DNA of 64,000 nt from Acidobacteriota bacterium (lineage in GTDB: Bacteria > Acidobacteriota > Blastocatellia > Chloracidobacteriales > JADJPF01). The DNA is taken from assembly GCA_016213785.1 (NCBI GenBank), contig JACQZQ010000096.1, forward strand, positions 1 to 64,000, in the 5' to 3' direction. A program made the translations under genes and the position numbers. The notes beneath the pieces were generated by a model that worked only from the letters and a program-made list of their open reading frames with translations, ran no database searches and was not told the origin of the DNA. Positions 26,653-34,942 of the stretch are shown one piece after another; the stretch's first letter is position 1, and every line of letters begins with the position of its first letter.

Positions 26653-27711
26653 ATGGCTCAAATAGATCATTTATTTCGAGAAACCCTTAAACAAGGCGCA
26701 TCAGACCTACATATGGTAATAGGTCGCCCTCCAATATTAAGAGTACGAGGTGCATTAGTCCCAACAGCTTTTCCAGTTTTAAGTGCTAAACATAGTAAAG
26801 ATTTAATCTATGAAATTCTTAGCCAAGAACAAAAAGATAGAGTTGAAAATAACCTAGACCTTGATTTTGCTTATGAATTACAGGGTGTAGCTAGATTTCG
26901 TGCTAATATTTTTTTTCAACACCGAGGCATGGGAGCAGTATTTAGATTAATTCCAGAAAAAGTGCTTACCCTAGAACAATTAAATATGCCGCCTGTACTA
27001 AAGAAAATATCTGATATGAGGTCTGGAATAGTGCTTGTAACTGGGCCTACAGGTAGTGGTAAGTCTACAACTCTAGCTGCAATGATTAATTATATTAATG
27101 AAAGCCGTGAAGCTCATATTTTATCTATTGAAGACCCTATAGAATTTGTTCATCAAAATAAACGCGCTCTAATTACTCAAAGAGAAGTAGGCCATCATAC
27201 TGAAAACTTTAATGTTGCCCTTAAAGTAGCAGGCCGCCAAGACCCAGATATTGTTTTAGTAGGTGAACTAAGAGATTTAGAGACTATTTCTTTAGCTCTT
27301 ACACTTTCTTCTTTTGGTATTTTGGTATTTGGTACATTACACACTAATAGTGCAATGAAAACAGTAGACCGTATTATTGATGTTTATCCTCCCGATGAGC
27401 AGCCACAAATTCGTGCAATGCTTTCTGATGCGCTTCGCGGAGTAATTGCCCAACAACTGCTACGCACAGCAGATGATAAAGGCAGAATGGCAGCCGTAGA
27501 AATACTAGTTGGAAGCCCAGCTTTAGCAAATATTATACGTGAGGGAAAAATAAACCTAATTGCTTCTTATATGCAGGCTGGTGCTGCTGATGGAATGCAA
27601 ACTATGGATCAAGCCCTTATTAAACTGGTAAATGAAGGTCGTGTTACTTTAGAATCTGCACTTGAAAAATGCCAAGATCGTAATTTGGTACAGTCTAAAT
27701 GTAGGGGATAA
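26653..27711 (+). CDS. Second divergent PilT-like ATPase
   Basis: A 352-residue protein of standard PilT length. The N-domain starts at residue 1 (ASDLHMVIGRPPILRVRG). Walker A is GPTGSGKST, followed by the Asp box IEDPIEFVH, VGELRD (Walker B region with the catalytic Glu), and the His box. Here the canonical E-T-G-H is replaced by S220-F-G-I223, while His230 in GTLHTNS is kept. The usual REDPD reads RQDPD. Motif IIREGK and GMQTMDQAL are normal. The upstream paralog has the opposite histidine change. The two could form a mixed ring or antagonise each other. PilT-type ATPases hydrolyse ATP at the base of type IV pili. The gene is 30 bases after the first paralog, so they are cotranscribed. Confidence 0.85.
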   Translation: MAQIDHLFRETLKQGASDLHMVIGRPPILRVRGALVPTAFPVLSAKHSKDLIYEILSQEQKDRVENNLDLDFAYELQGVARFRANIFFQHRGMGAVFRLIPEKVLTLEQLNMPPVLKKISDMRSGIVLVTGPTGSGKSTTLAAMINYINESREAHILSIEDPIEFVHQNKRALITQREVGHHTENFNVALKVAGRQDPDIVLVGELRDLETISLALTLSSFGILVFGTLHTNSAMKTVDRIIDVYPPDEQPQIRAMLSDALRGVIAQQLLRTADDKGRMAAVEILVGSPALANIIREGKINLIASYMQAGAADGMQTMDQALIKLVNEGRVTLESALEKCQDRNLVQSKCRG

Positions 27712-27752
27712 CTAGATTAGCTTAACTCTAAATAGTTGGGAATTAAGTCTTT

Positions 27753-28223
27753 ATGAAAACTACTGCTGTTCGTATCTTAGATCAAATGAAGATTACATAT
27801 GAACTTCGTGAATATGAAGTTAACGAAGATGAGTTAGATGCTATTACGGTAGCAAATAAAATAAACTGGCCTGCTGAACAAGTTTTTAAGACTTTAGTTG
27901 CTCGTAGTAGCCGAGGTGCCGTATTAATGGCTTGTGTTCCAGCTACGAGCGAGTTAAATTTGAAAATTCTTGCGCAAATAGTTAAAGATAAACGGGTAGA
28001 CTTAGTTCCAGTTAAAGAAATACAAACACTTACAGGCTATATTCGTGGAGGTGTATCTCCACTAGGAACAAAAAAAACATACCCTCTATATTTAGACATC
28101 TCAGCATTAAACTATGACAAAATAAGTATTAGCGCAGGAAAACGTGGTTTGCAAATATTAATAGCTCCTAAAGACTTAGAAATAGCTACACAAACAACTA
28201 TAATAAAGATCACAGCAAAATAA
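27753..28223 (+). CDS. YbaK-type Cys-tRNA(Pro) deacylase
   Basis: A 156-residue soluble protein of the YbaK/EbsC/ProX-like editing family, which removes wrongly attached amino acids from tRNA. The markers are [22 protein letters not shown] at the start, the lysine of QVFKTLVAR (catalytic Lys in YbaK), the strand [17 protein letters not shown] and the [10 protein letters not shown] loop. The last feature fits YbaK (Cys-tRNA(Pro) specific) rather than ProX. The length equals that of E. coli YbaK (about 159). It starts 41 bases after the PilT-like gene and may ride on its transcript. The enzyme is cytoplasmic and acts in trans with prolyl-tRNA synthetase. Confidence 0.88.
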   Translation: MKTTAVRILDQMKITYELREYEVNEDELDAITVANKINWPAEQVFKTLVARSSRGAVLMACVPATSELNLKILAQIVKDKRVDLVPVKEIQTLTGYIRGGVSPLGTKKTYPLYLDISALNYDKISISAGKRGLQILIAPKDLEIATQTTIIKITAK

Positions 28224-28613
28224 TTTAAACGAATTTTGCCTTAGGCCTAGCAGCTTAAGTTGTTGCTCTATTTGCGGTTAAAAGCCTTATTTTATTACTT
28301 CATAAGATTTTCTATTAAGTTTTTCTTAAGTTTATAGGTGTTATTTTTTTGAGCATTATATTATAATGTTGAAAATTTGGCTTTTCTTAATAGTTCATAG
28401 AAAAACTTTATAAAATATAATAATTGAAAATAAATTTAGTGAATTCTTGTAAAAATTTCAGCTAGTTTGCAAATATTAAGTAATAGTGGGTAGTAATTGA
28501 TTTGGCTAGGTTAATTGATTAGGTTATAAAAAGATACATTAAAATTAAGCTAAAGTATCTTCTATCAAGAACTTTCGTTACTTGTCTTGCTCTATGTGTG
28601 AGGAGAAGCCAAT
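28224..28613. other. 390-base intergenic region
   Basis: AT-rich region without open frames of note. A TATAAT lies at 28362-28367 but has no -35 at a proper distance. A very good ribosome site (GAGGAGAAG) sits just before the next ATG. Confidence 0.4.
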
Positions 28614-30026
28614 ATGTTCGTAAAATTGAAATATCTTAATGGGACACATCCAGGAAGTACAAAAGAATTTACTCAACCAATAATAAAAGTTGGACGTGCT
28701 CCTAGTTGTGACTTTGCTCTTTACGATAATACTGGCCGACATTCAATAGCCTCACGAATACATGCAGAACTCCGCTGTGAAGATAACCAACTTTTTATCT
28801 GTGATTTAAATAGCAGTAATGGCACTTTTGTTAATGGAGAGCGAATAAAAAAAATTGCCCTAAAGAATGGTGACATAATGACTTTTGGGCCAGATGGCCT
28901 AGAATTACAAGTCAATTTCCTTATTTCTTCAAAAGACGAAACTGAATTTCTTGCTTCTTGCCCACTATTTCAAGACTTACCTTGGGAAGTCTTATATGAA
29001 ATCACCCGCCGGGGCGATATTAAACATATGCCAAATGGAAGCTATCTTTTCCGTGCAGGAGAAGTGTGTAGCACTCTTTATGTTATTTATAGTGGACTTA
29101 TAGAAGTTTCTGCTGTAAGAGATTCAAGCGGAAAACTTACTATTGTAGGATTTTTAGCTAGTGGAGAATCTTTAGGCGAATCACTAGCTTTAATTGGAGG
29201 AGTTCATAGAACAGAGGCTAAAGTAGAAGAAGCAGCAGAGGTCTTTACCCTTAGCGCAGAAGCACTAAGAGAATTAATTCACACAATTCCAGACTTTGCT
29301 CTTAGATTTTCAATGGCTTTATGTAATAGATTAGCTGCTAGTGAAGGCCAATTGCAGTCACGCCATAGCAAACGCCATTTACAAGGAGACTTACAACACT
29401 TTGATCTAGCTACCATTGTTCAGACCCTAAATGGACTTCGTGAGAGTGGGGTGTTAATGCTTTATCCTAAGATGGATAATGATATTGGTGGTAGTGGAGT
29501 AATAGGTGTACTTCCATTTGCTCGAATCTACTTTGAAGCAGGTGAGGCTAGATATATAAAACTCGGCTCACGTGGTGGTGAAGAAGGGTTTTATCAGCTT
29601 TTCCAAATGCCACTTGCTGGTAGCTTTACTTTTGTCCAACAAGATTTACCCGATGATATGGCTTCAACAGAGCCTATTCGTATGCCTACTATGAACCTTC
29701 TCTTAGAGGCTCATAGACTCCAAGATGAACTAGAAACCTTTAAGAATAGGCTTCCTGACCTTACTACAACTTTCCGTCCTTTGGTTGAAGAATTAGATTG
29801 GACTGAGGAAGGAACAGGAAATTATGCAAATCAAATTTGGTCTTTAATTTTAGGTGGCTCAACTCTATGTGAAATCTTAGGTAAAACCGATTGTAGCAAT
29901 TTTACTGCTTATAGGCTTTTAATTGAAATGATTGGAAAAGGCCAAATTAGTGATGAAAAGCTTCCTGCTGATATGCTAATTTCAACAAAAACCATTAGAG
30001 TTATGACTTCTCGTCATGATGAGTAG
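28614..30026 (+). CDS. FHA - cNMP-binding - DUF4388 sensor protein
   Basis: A 470-residue soluble protein with three domains. FHA domain, residues 1-100: GR at 27-28, SRIH at 47-50 and NSSNGTFVNG at 66-75 are the phosphothreonine-binding residues. A Crp-type cyclic-nucleotide-binding domain spans about 105-240: LFRAGEVCSTLYVIYSGLIEV and FLASGESLGESLAL (the family PBC-like region lacks the usual Arg-Ser pair, so nucleotide binding is not assured). A DUF4388/PATAN-like region begins near 255 (LQGDLQHFDLATIVQTL) and runs to the end. Such proteins link kinases, second messengers and gliding or adhesion systems in delta-proteobacteria and Acidobacteriota. It lies just upstream of two Ser/Thr kinase genes, which could supply the phosphothreonine ligand. 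Confidence 0.82.
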   Translation: MFVKLKYLNGTHPGSTKEFTQPIIKVGRAPSCDFALYDNTGRHSIASRIHAELRCEDNQLFICDLNSSNGTFVNGERIKKIALKNGDIMTFGPDGLELQVNFLISSKDETEFLASCPLFQDLPWEVLYEITRRGDIKHMPNGSYLFRAGEVCSTLYVIYSGLIEVSAVRDSSGKLTIVGFLASGESLGESLALIGGVHRTEAKVEEAAEVFTLSAEALRELIHTIPDFALRFSMALCNRLAASEGQLQSRHSKRHLQGDLQHFDLATIVQTLNGLRESGVLMLYPKMDNDIGGSGVIGVLPFARIYFEAGEARYIKLGSRGGEEGFYQLFQMPLAGSFTFVQQDLPDDMASTEPIRMPTMNLLLEAHRLQDELETFKNRLPDLTTTFRPLVEELDWTEEGTGNYANQIWSLILGGSTLCEILGKTDCSNFTAYRLLIEMIGKGQISDEKLPADMLISTKTIRVMTSRHDE

Positions 30027-30358
30027 AAAATAAATAATCTTTATTATAAATAATTAATTTTAAGCTTATAGTAAATATTCTGTTATATTTAGAGTAGTTA
30101 TAATTAACTAGCAAATTTATACTAGCTTTGAATTACAAAATGTAGTATCTTTACTCCTTATAAAAATATTCATCTCTAAAAAATATCTAAGCAACCAATA
30201 AAATGTTGTCTTGCAATAACCTAAAAATAATCCATAAAAGTATAAAAGACAAAAACACTAATTAAGTTTTTGTAACAATAAACATATTTTCCGATCTTTA
30301 AAATTAAGAATATGCCCATAAGCTAATAAACCTATAATTTGAATAAGGAAAAAATAGC
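30027..30358. other. 332-base intergenic region
   Basis: AT-rich leader before the first kinase gene. No terminator or structured RNA is recognised. I looked for, and did not see, a template repeat matching the FGE C-terminus. Confidence 0.4.
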
Positions 30359-31984
30359 ATGCCCAAAGAAAATGAACAAATAGGGGATTACACTTTAGTA
30401 AGTGCAATAAGGAGAGGAAGTACTAGCGAAGTGTGGTTAGCCGAAGATAAAGAAGAAATATCTTCAGGTGAAACTAAAAAAGTAGCAATAAAATTTATAG
30501 AAGTTGACAAAACTATTTCATTTGAGGTTATTAAGAAAGAAGCCAAAATATGGGAAAAAGTCTCAGGTAATCCTAATATATTACCATTGATAAAAGTAAG
30601 AAAATATAAAAACGAACAAGTAATGTTTGTTAGTGAATATGTAGAAGAAGGTTCTCTTCAAGACTGGCTAAAAAAACATAACTATAAGTCTCCTAGCGAG
30701 GAATTAGCTGTAGAAATTGTAATAAAAATACTAAATGGATTAGAGTACCTACATGAACAAAAAATACTACATCGCGACTTAAAGCCTGCTAACATATTAA
30801 TGCAAAAAGGATTTCCCAAACTAGCTGATTTTGGTCTTTCTAGAAGATTAGAGTCAATAAATTCAGGTGGTAAAGATGCAAGAGGAACACCAGACTATAT
30901 GGCCCCAGAAACCTTTGAAGGAAAAGGAAAAGAACAAGCTGATATATGGGCAGTAGGAGTAATACTTTATGAAATGCTATCAGGGAGTTTACCTTTTGAA
31001 GCAGAAGGATTTCCTCTTATGAGTGTAATCCAAAGTACACCTAAGAAACTACCTAAAGAAATATCTAAAGAAGTTCAAGCAGTAGTTTTTCAAGCTTTAG
31101 AAAAAGAGTTAAATAAACGATATAAAACAGCTAAAGAAATGAGACAGGACTTAGAAAGAATACTAATAAAAAATCAATTAAAAGAATATCCTTTTGAAAC
31201 TATAGTCCTAGATTCTTATGCACAAATAATAAAAAGAAAAAAAGGGGAAGCATTGTATTTTGAAGAGTATGTAGGAAATAATGTTAAACTAGAAATGGTA
31301 AACATACCATCAGGTGAATTTGTTATGGGAGGTAGAGATAATCAATCTTGTGAAGAAGAAAAACCTCTTCATAAAGTAACGGTGTCAGAGTTTTATATAA
31401 GTAAATATCAGATAACTCAAAAACAATGGAAAGAAATAATGAGTTATAACCCATCATATTTTAAAGGGGAGCAACTGCCCGTAGAAACAGTAAGTTGGTA
31501 TGAAGCTATATTATTTTGTAAAAAACTATCAGAGAAAACTAATAAAGAGTACAGATTACCTAGTGAAGCAGAATGGGAGTATGCTGCTAGGGCAAGGACT
31601 ACAACATCATTTGCTTTTGGTGAGACAATAACTTCAGATATAGTAAATTGTGATGGAAGCGAACTAGAGAGAGGAACAACAAAATCAGTTTATAGAAAAA
31701 AAACAGTAGAAGTAGGAAGCCTAGGAGTAGCAAATGAATTTGGTTTATATGATATGCATGGAAATGTATGGGAATGGTGTGAAGATCTATGGCATAGCAA
31801 TTATGTAAAAGCACCAACAGATGCTAGATCTTGGGACAATGATACTATTTATACTAATCGAGTATTAAGGGGTGGCTCATGGTTTGATACCCCTAGTCGT
31901 TGTCGTTCTGCTTGGCGAGGAAATGATGCACCTGATTCTAGTTTTTATCTTAATGGTTTTAGAGTCGTTGTTAAACTTATATAA
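30359..31984 (+). CDS. Ser/Thr kinase fused to FGE/SUMF1-like domain (copy 1)
   Basis: A 541-residue protein. Kinase domain, residues 10-275: Lys45 (VAIKF), HRDLKPAN with HRD at 138-140, DFG at 157-159, APE at 182-184. The Gly-loop is IRRGSTSEVW, resembling PknB-type GGMSEVY. After a linker, residues 310-541 form a formylglycine-generating-enzyme-like domain: IPSGEFVMGG, RLPSEAEWEYAARA, YDMHGNVWEWCEDL, RVLRGGSWFDT and the end NGFRVV. The paired catalytic cysteines of true FGE are not both present (only one Cys in SRCRSA), so it is probably a binding domain. No membrane segment is seen. The last 120 bases are richer in G+C and CGN Arg codons than the rest. A paralog follows 61 bases downstream. 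Confidence 0.88.
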   Translation: MPKENEQIGDYTLVSAIRRGSTSEVWLAEDKEEISSGETKKVAIKFIEVDKTISFEVIKKEAKIWEKVSGNPNILPLIKVRKYKNEQVMFVSEYVEEGSLQDWLKKHNYKSPSEELAVEIVIKILNGLEYLHEQKILHRDLKPANILMQKGFPKLADFGLSRRLESINSGGKDARGTPDYMAPETFEGKGKEQADIWAVGVILYEMLSGSLPFEAEGFPLMSVIQSTPKKLPKEISKEVQAVVFQALEKELNKRYKTAKEMRQDLERILIKNQLKEYPFETIVLDSYAQIIKRKKGEALYFEEYVGNNVKLEMVNIPSGEFVMGGRDNQSCEEEKPLHKVTVSEFYISKYQITQKQWKEIMSYNPSYFKGEQLPVETVSWYEAILFCKKLSEKTNKEYRLPSEAEWEYAARARTTTSFAFGETITSDIVNCDGSELERGTTKSVYRKKTVEVGSLGVANEFGLYDMHGNVWEWCEDLWHSNYVKAPTDARSWDNDTIYTNRVLRGGSWFDTPSRCRSAWRGNDAPDSSFYLNGFRVVVKLI

Positions 31985-32045
31985 CGAGTTGTTAAGGTTT
32001 TATTTTCATATATAGTTAAAATTTAAATATAATTGGAGATTAAAT

Positions 32046-33707
32046 ATGCCGCGTCCTAATGAAAAAATTGGGGATTATACTTTTATCAAAAAGCTAGGAA
32101 AAGGACAGTTTGGCACTGTTTGGTTGGCAGAAAAAGAAAGATTAGATGGTAGAGTAAAAATGGAGGTGGCAGTAAAGTTTGTAAATGATGATAGTGCAGA
32201 TTTTGAGAAAGTAGCAGAAGAAGCTAAGGTTTGGGCTAAAGCAAATGGTCATACTAATGTTTTAACTTTTTATAATGTAGAGATGCTGGATGGTCAAATA
32301 GTGCTTGTTTCTGAATATGCCCGTGATAGATCTCTTCTAGAATGGATTGATGAAAAAAAAGGTGGTTTTCTAGAACTAGAACCTGTCTTAAGAATAGTTT
32401 GTGGAGTATTATCTGGATTAGAACATTTACATAGTAAAAAGATACTTCATAGAGATGTTAAGCCTGCTAATATTTTGCTTAATGGAGAAACTCCAAAGTT
32501 AGCAGATTTTGGTATATCTAGAGTATTAAGATCTACTGTTTTAGCTAATGATAGCTTGGTTGCAGGCACTCCTGCTTATATGTCTCCAGAAGCCTATGCA
32601 AATAATAGAGACTTTAGATCTGATATTTGGTCAATAGGTATTTTGCTTTACCAAATGCTAACAAACCGCCTCCCTTTTTTAGGAACAAATGCAGTTGAAA
32701 TGATGGCCGCTATAATCACACAACCACCTGCCCCTCTACCCAGTGAAATGCATTCAGAATTAAAAGAAATTATTTTTTGTGCTTTGGATAAAGATATAAA
32801 TAAACGTTACCAATCAGCCCAAGAAATGAGACAAGCTTTAGAGCGTTTCCTAGTAAAATTAAATAGGCCTAACTCTAATGTTAAGTTAGAAGTTTATCCT
32901 TTTCAAACTGTTGAATTAAGTAACACTGGGAAACTAACAAGGCATTTAGAAAATTCTGCCCGCTGTTTTATAGAAAATTTAGGCAACAATGTACAACTAG
33001 TCTTAACAGAAATAGAGGGAGGAGATTTTTTGATAGGGGCCTCAGAAGGTGAAGTTGGTGCTCCTGAGAATGAGAAACCTCAACACAAAATAGCAATCAA
33101 AACTTTCTTTTTAAGTAAATTTCCTATTACACAAGCAGAGTGGAAAGCTGTAATGCAAACAACCCCTGCACATTTTAAGGGGGATAATTTGCCTGTAGAA
33201 CAAATAAGCTGGAATGATGCAGTCGAGTTTTGTCAAGTTCTGTCACAAAAAACGGGTAGAGAATATTACTTGCCAAGTGAAGCACAATGGGAATATGCAG
33301 CTAGAGCAAAAGCAATAACCCCTTTTGCTTTTGGTCATAATATAAATCCAGAAATAGTTAATTATGATGGAAATTATCCTTATGGTTTTATGGGGAGAGG
33401 CGAATATCGTGCAAAGACCTCAAGTGTTGGCAGTTTAGGCGTAGCAAACGCTTTTGGCTTATATGATATGCATGGAAATGTTTTTGAATGGTGTCAAGAT
33501 GTTTACCACAGTAATTATAAAGGTATTCCAACAAATGGACAGGCTTGGCGAGTTGGCGGAGATAATAACTATCGTGTAATTCGGGGTGGCGCTTGGAGTA
33601 GCGATGCTCTTTCTTGCCGTTCTGCGGCTCGTAATAGAAGAAAAGCAGACCTAACAGCTAATAATGTTGGTTTTAGAGTTGCTTGTTCCATAAAACAGCA
33701 AATTTAG
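32046..33707 (+). CDS. Ser/Thr kinase fused to FGE/SUMF1-like domain (copy 2)
   Basis: A 553-residue paralog of the upstream gene with the same plan. The kinase domain has a canonical Gly-loop (LGKGQFGTVW), Lys44, HRD at 135-137, DFG at 154-156 and GTPAYMSPE. The FGE-like domain spans about 320-553 (EGGDFLIGASEGE, YLPSEAQWEYAARA, YDMHGNVFEWCQD, RVIRGGAWSSDALSCRSA, NVGFRVA). Again only one of the FGE cysteines is present. The FGE C-terminal region after RGG differs strongly from copy 1 (SSDALS / RNRRKADLTAN), whereas the flanks match. This is the pattern expected of a hypervariable ligand-binding surface. The gene ends 14 bases before the convergent 363-residue gene of the GTPase operon. Confidence 0.88.
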   Translation: MPRPNEKIGDYTFIKKLGKGQFGTVWLAEKERLDGRVKMEVAVKFVNDDSADFEKVAEEAKVWAKANGHTNVLTFYNVEMLDGQIVLVSEYARDRSLLEWIDEKKGGFLELEPVLRIVCGVLSGLEHLHSKKILHRDVKPANILLNGETPKLADFGISRVLRSTVLANDSLVAGTPAYMSPEAYANNRDFRSDIWSIGILLYQMLTNRLPFLGTNAVEMMAAIITQPPAPLPSEMHSELKEIIFCALDKDINKRYQSAQEMRQALERFLVKLNRPNSNVKLEVYPFQTVELSNTGKLTRHLENSARCFIENLGNNVQLVLTEIEGGDFLIGASEGEVGAPENEKPQHKIAIKTFFLSKFPITQAEWKAVMQTTPAHFKGDNLPVEQISWNDAVEFCQVLSQKTGREYYLPSEAQWEYAARAKAITPFAFGHNINPEIVNYDGNYPYGFMGRGEYRAKTSSVGSLGVANAFGLYDMHGNVFEWCQDVYHSNYKGIPTNGQAWRVGGDNNYRVIRGGAWSSDALSCRSAARNRRKADLTANNVGFRVACSIKQQI

Positions 33708-33721
33708 AAGCATTAAGTATT

Positions 33722-34813
33722 TTATGAAGAAATTTTTTGTTCTAAAGCATAAAGCATAAACCTAAAATCTTTAGCCGTAGAATTTTCTCTTAAAGCAATA
33801 TTTATATTATAAATTAGAAGGTTTATTTCTTGCCAATAAGGATGTTCAATAGATAAACGGTTTCTTAAGTCTATTGCTCTATCCTTTAATTCTATTAACT
33901 CAAGTGCTAGCTGCCAATTATTTCTAGACTGGCTAATTGCCCATTTTATTGCTTCAATTAAATGAGAGTTATTAGAATTTTTTATAGCCCAAAGCTTATC
34001 TTCTGACTTAGGTAGTAATTTAAGAGCCTCGCTTAAACTAGGCCATATTTCTTCTAAACGTTTTTCAAAACTGTCAGAATTAAGAACTTTAATAAGTTCT
34101 CTTGGGTCTGAGGGTAGTAAAATATTGCATTGACTAAGTATTGTAATTCGAGTTAGCCCGGTGGGATATTCTCGTAGGTATTCTAAGAGTTCTGTTTCTG
34201 AAATTTTTAGCTGATTAACTGCATTTTGGTAAATTGCTTTAAGGGTGTTTGATGAATACTCTGACCAGTTATTAAACCAATTTCCTGGTTTAGATTTTGT
34301 TTGGGGAAAAACTGGATGTTTAGAGTTTTTCAAGAATTTTTCAATTTTTGCATGTTCTTTACTATCTGGACGACCTCGAAGATCAGGGTCAATATAAATT
34401 ATAGAATCTAGTATGTAGACGTTTTGGTTTTTCTCTTCTGCTACAACTATGAACCCTCTAAAACCATTACTTAATGTTACTATAATCGAGTTATTAGAAA
34501 AAATGCTGGGTTTTGTTGTTGGCTCATAGCTAGTGCCAGAGACAATTAAGAAACTTGCAAAAATATTTCTATTAGTAGGATTGTCTATATCAACTAGTTT
34601 TATTGTAACTTCATTTGTTTTATTTTTATTGATTTCAAATCTGATATGCTCTTTAAAGGATTTAGCAGGGGTACTTTCTATATTTTTCTTTGAACTAATT
34701 GTGGGTTCAAGTACTAAGTACATTATATTCTGAAGTTCCATTACTTCTGAGAGTAAGTGTCGTCGCCATTCTAGAGTTTGGTTATTTTTGCCTAATTCTA
34801 AATAATTGCCCAT
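33722..34813 (-). CDS. Unknown protein, last gene of GTPase operon
   Basis: A 363-residue soluble protein without signal peptide or membrane helix. The N-terminal half contains beta strands (IFASFLIVSG, SIIVTLSNGFRGFIVVA, VYILDSIIYID); the C-terminal half is helical. I recognise no family. It follows the 1179-residue gene by 129 bases on the same strand. It is therefore the fourth member of the membrane protein-GTPase-GAP1-like unit, perhaps the effector or an adaptor. Like its neighbours it is Asn/Ser/Lys-rich and AT-biased. No cysteine-rich or nuclease-like motif is visible. Confidence 0.5.
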   Translation of the reverse strand: MGNYLELGKNNQTLEWRRHLLSEVMELQNIMYLVLEPTISSKKNIESTPAKSFKEHIRFEINKNKTNEVTIKLVDIDNPTNRNIFASFLIVSGTSYEPTTKPSIFSNNSIIVTLSNGFRGFIVVAEEKNQNVYILDSIIYIDPDLRGRPDSKEHAKIEKFLKNSKHPVFPQTKSKPGNWFNNWSEYSSNTLKAIYQNAVNQLKISETELLEYLREYPTGLTRITILSQCNILLPSDPRELIKVLNSDSFEKRLEEIWPSLSEALKLLPKSEDKLWAIKNSNNSHLIEAIKWAISQSRNNWQLALELIELKDRAIDLRNRLSIEHPYWQEINLLIYNINIALRENSTAKDFRFMLYALEQKISS

Positions 34814-34942
34814 AACTTACCTAATTTGACCCAAAAATTTACGTTAATAGTTATTAAAATAAATAACTCAAAGTGTGAAATAATTATACTTAGTAACCCA
34901 AAATAAGCCAAACTATAATGAGTAATGTATTTTTTGCAAATT

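Noticed and set aside
30027-34813. A complete diversity-generating retroelement
   Set aside because: No reverse transcriptase frame and no template-like repeat of the FGE ends seen in the window; kept only as a hypothesis for the genome.
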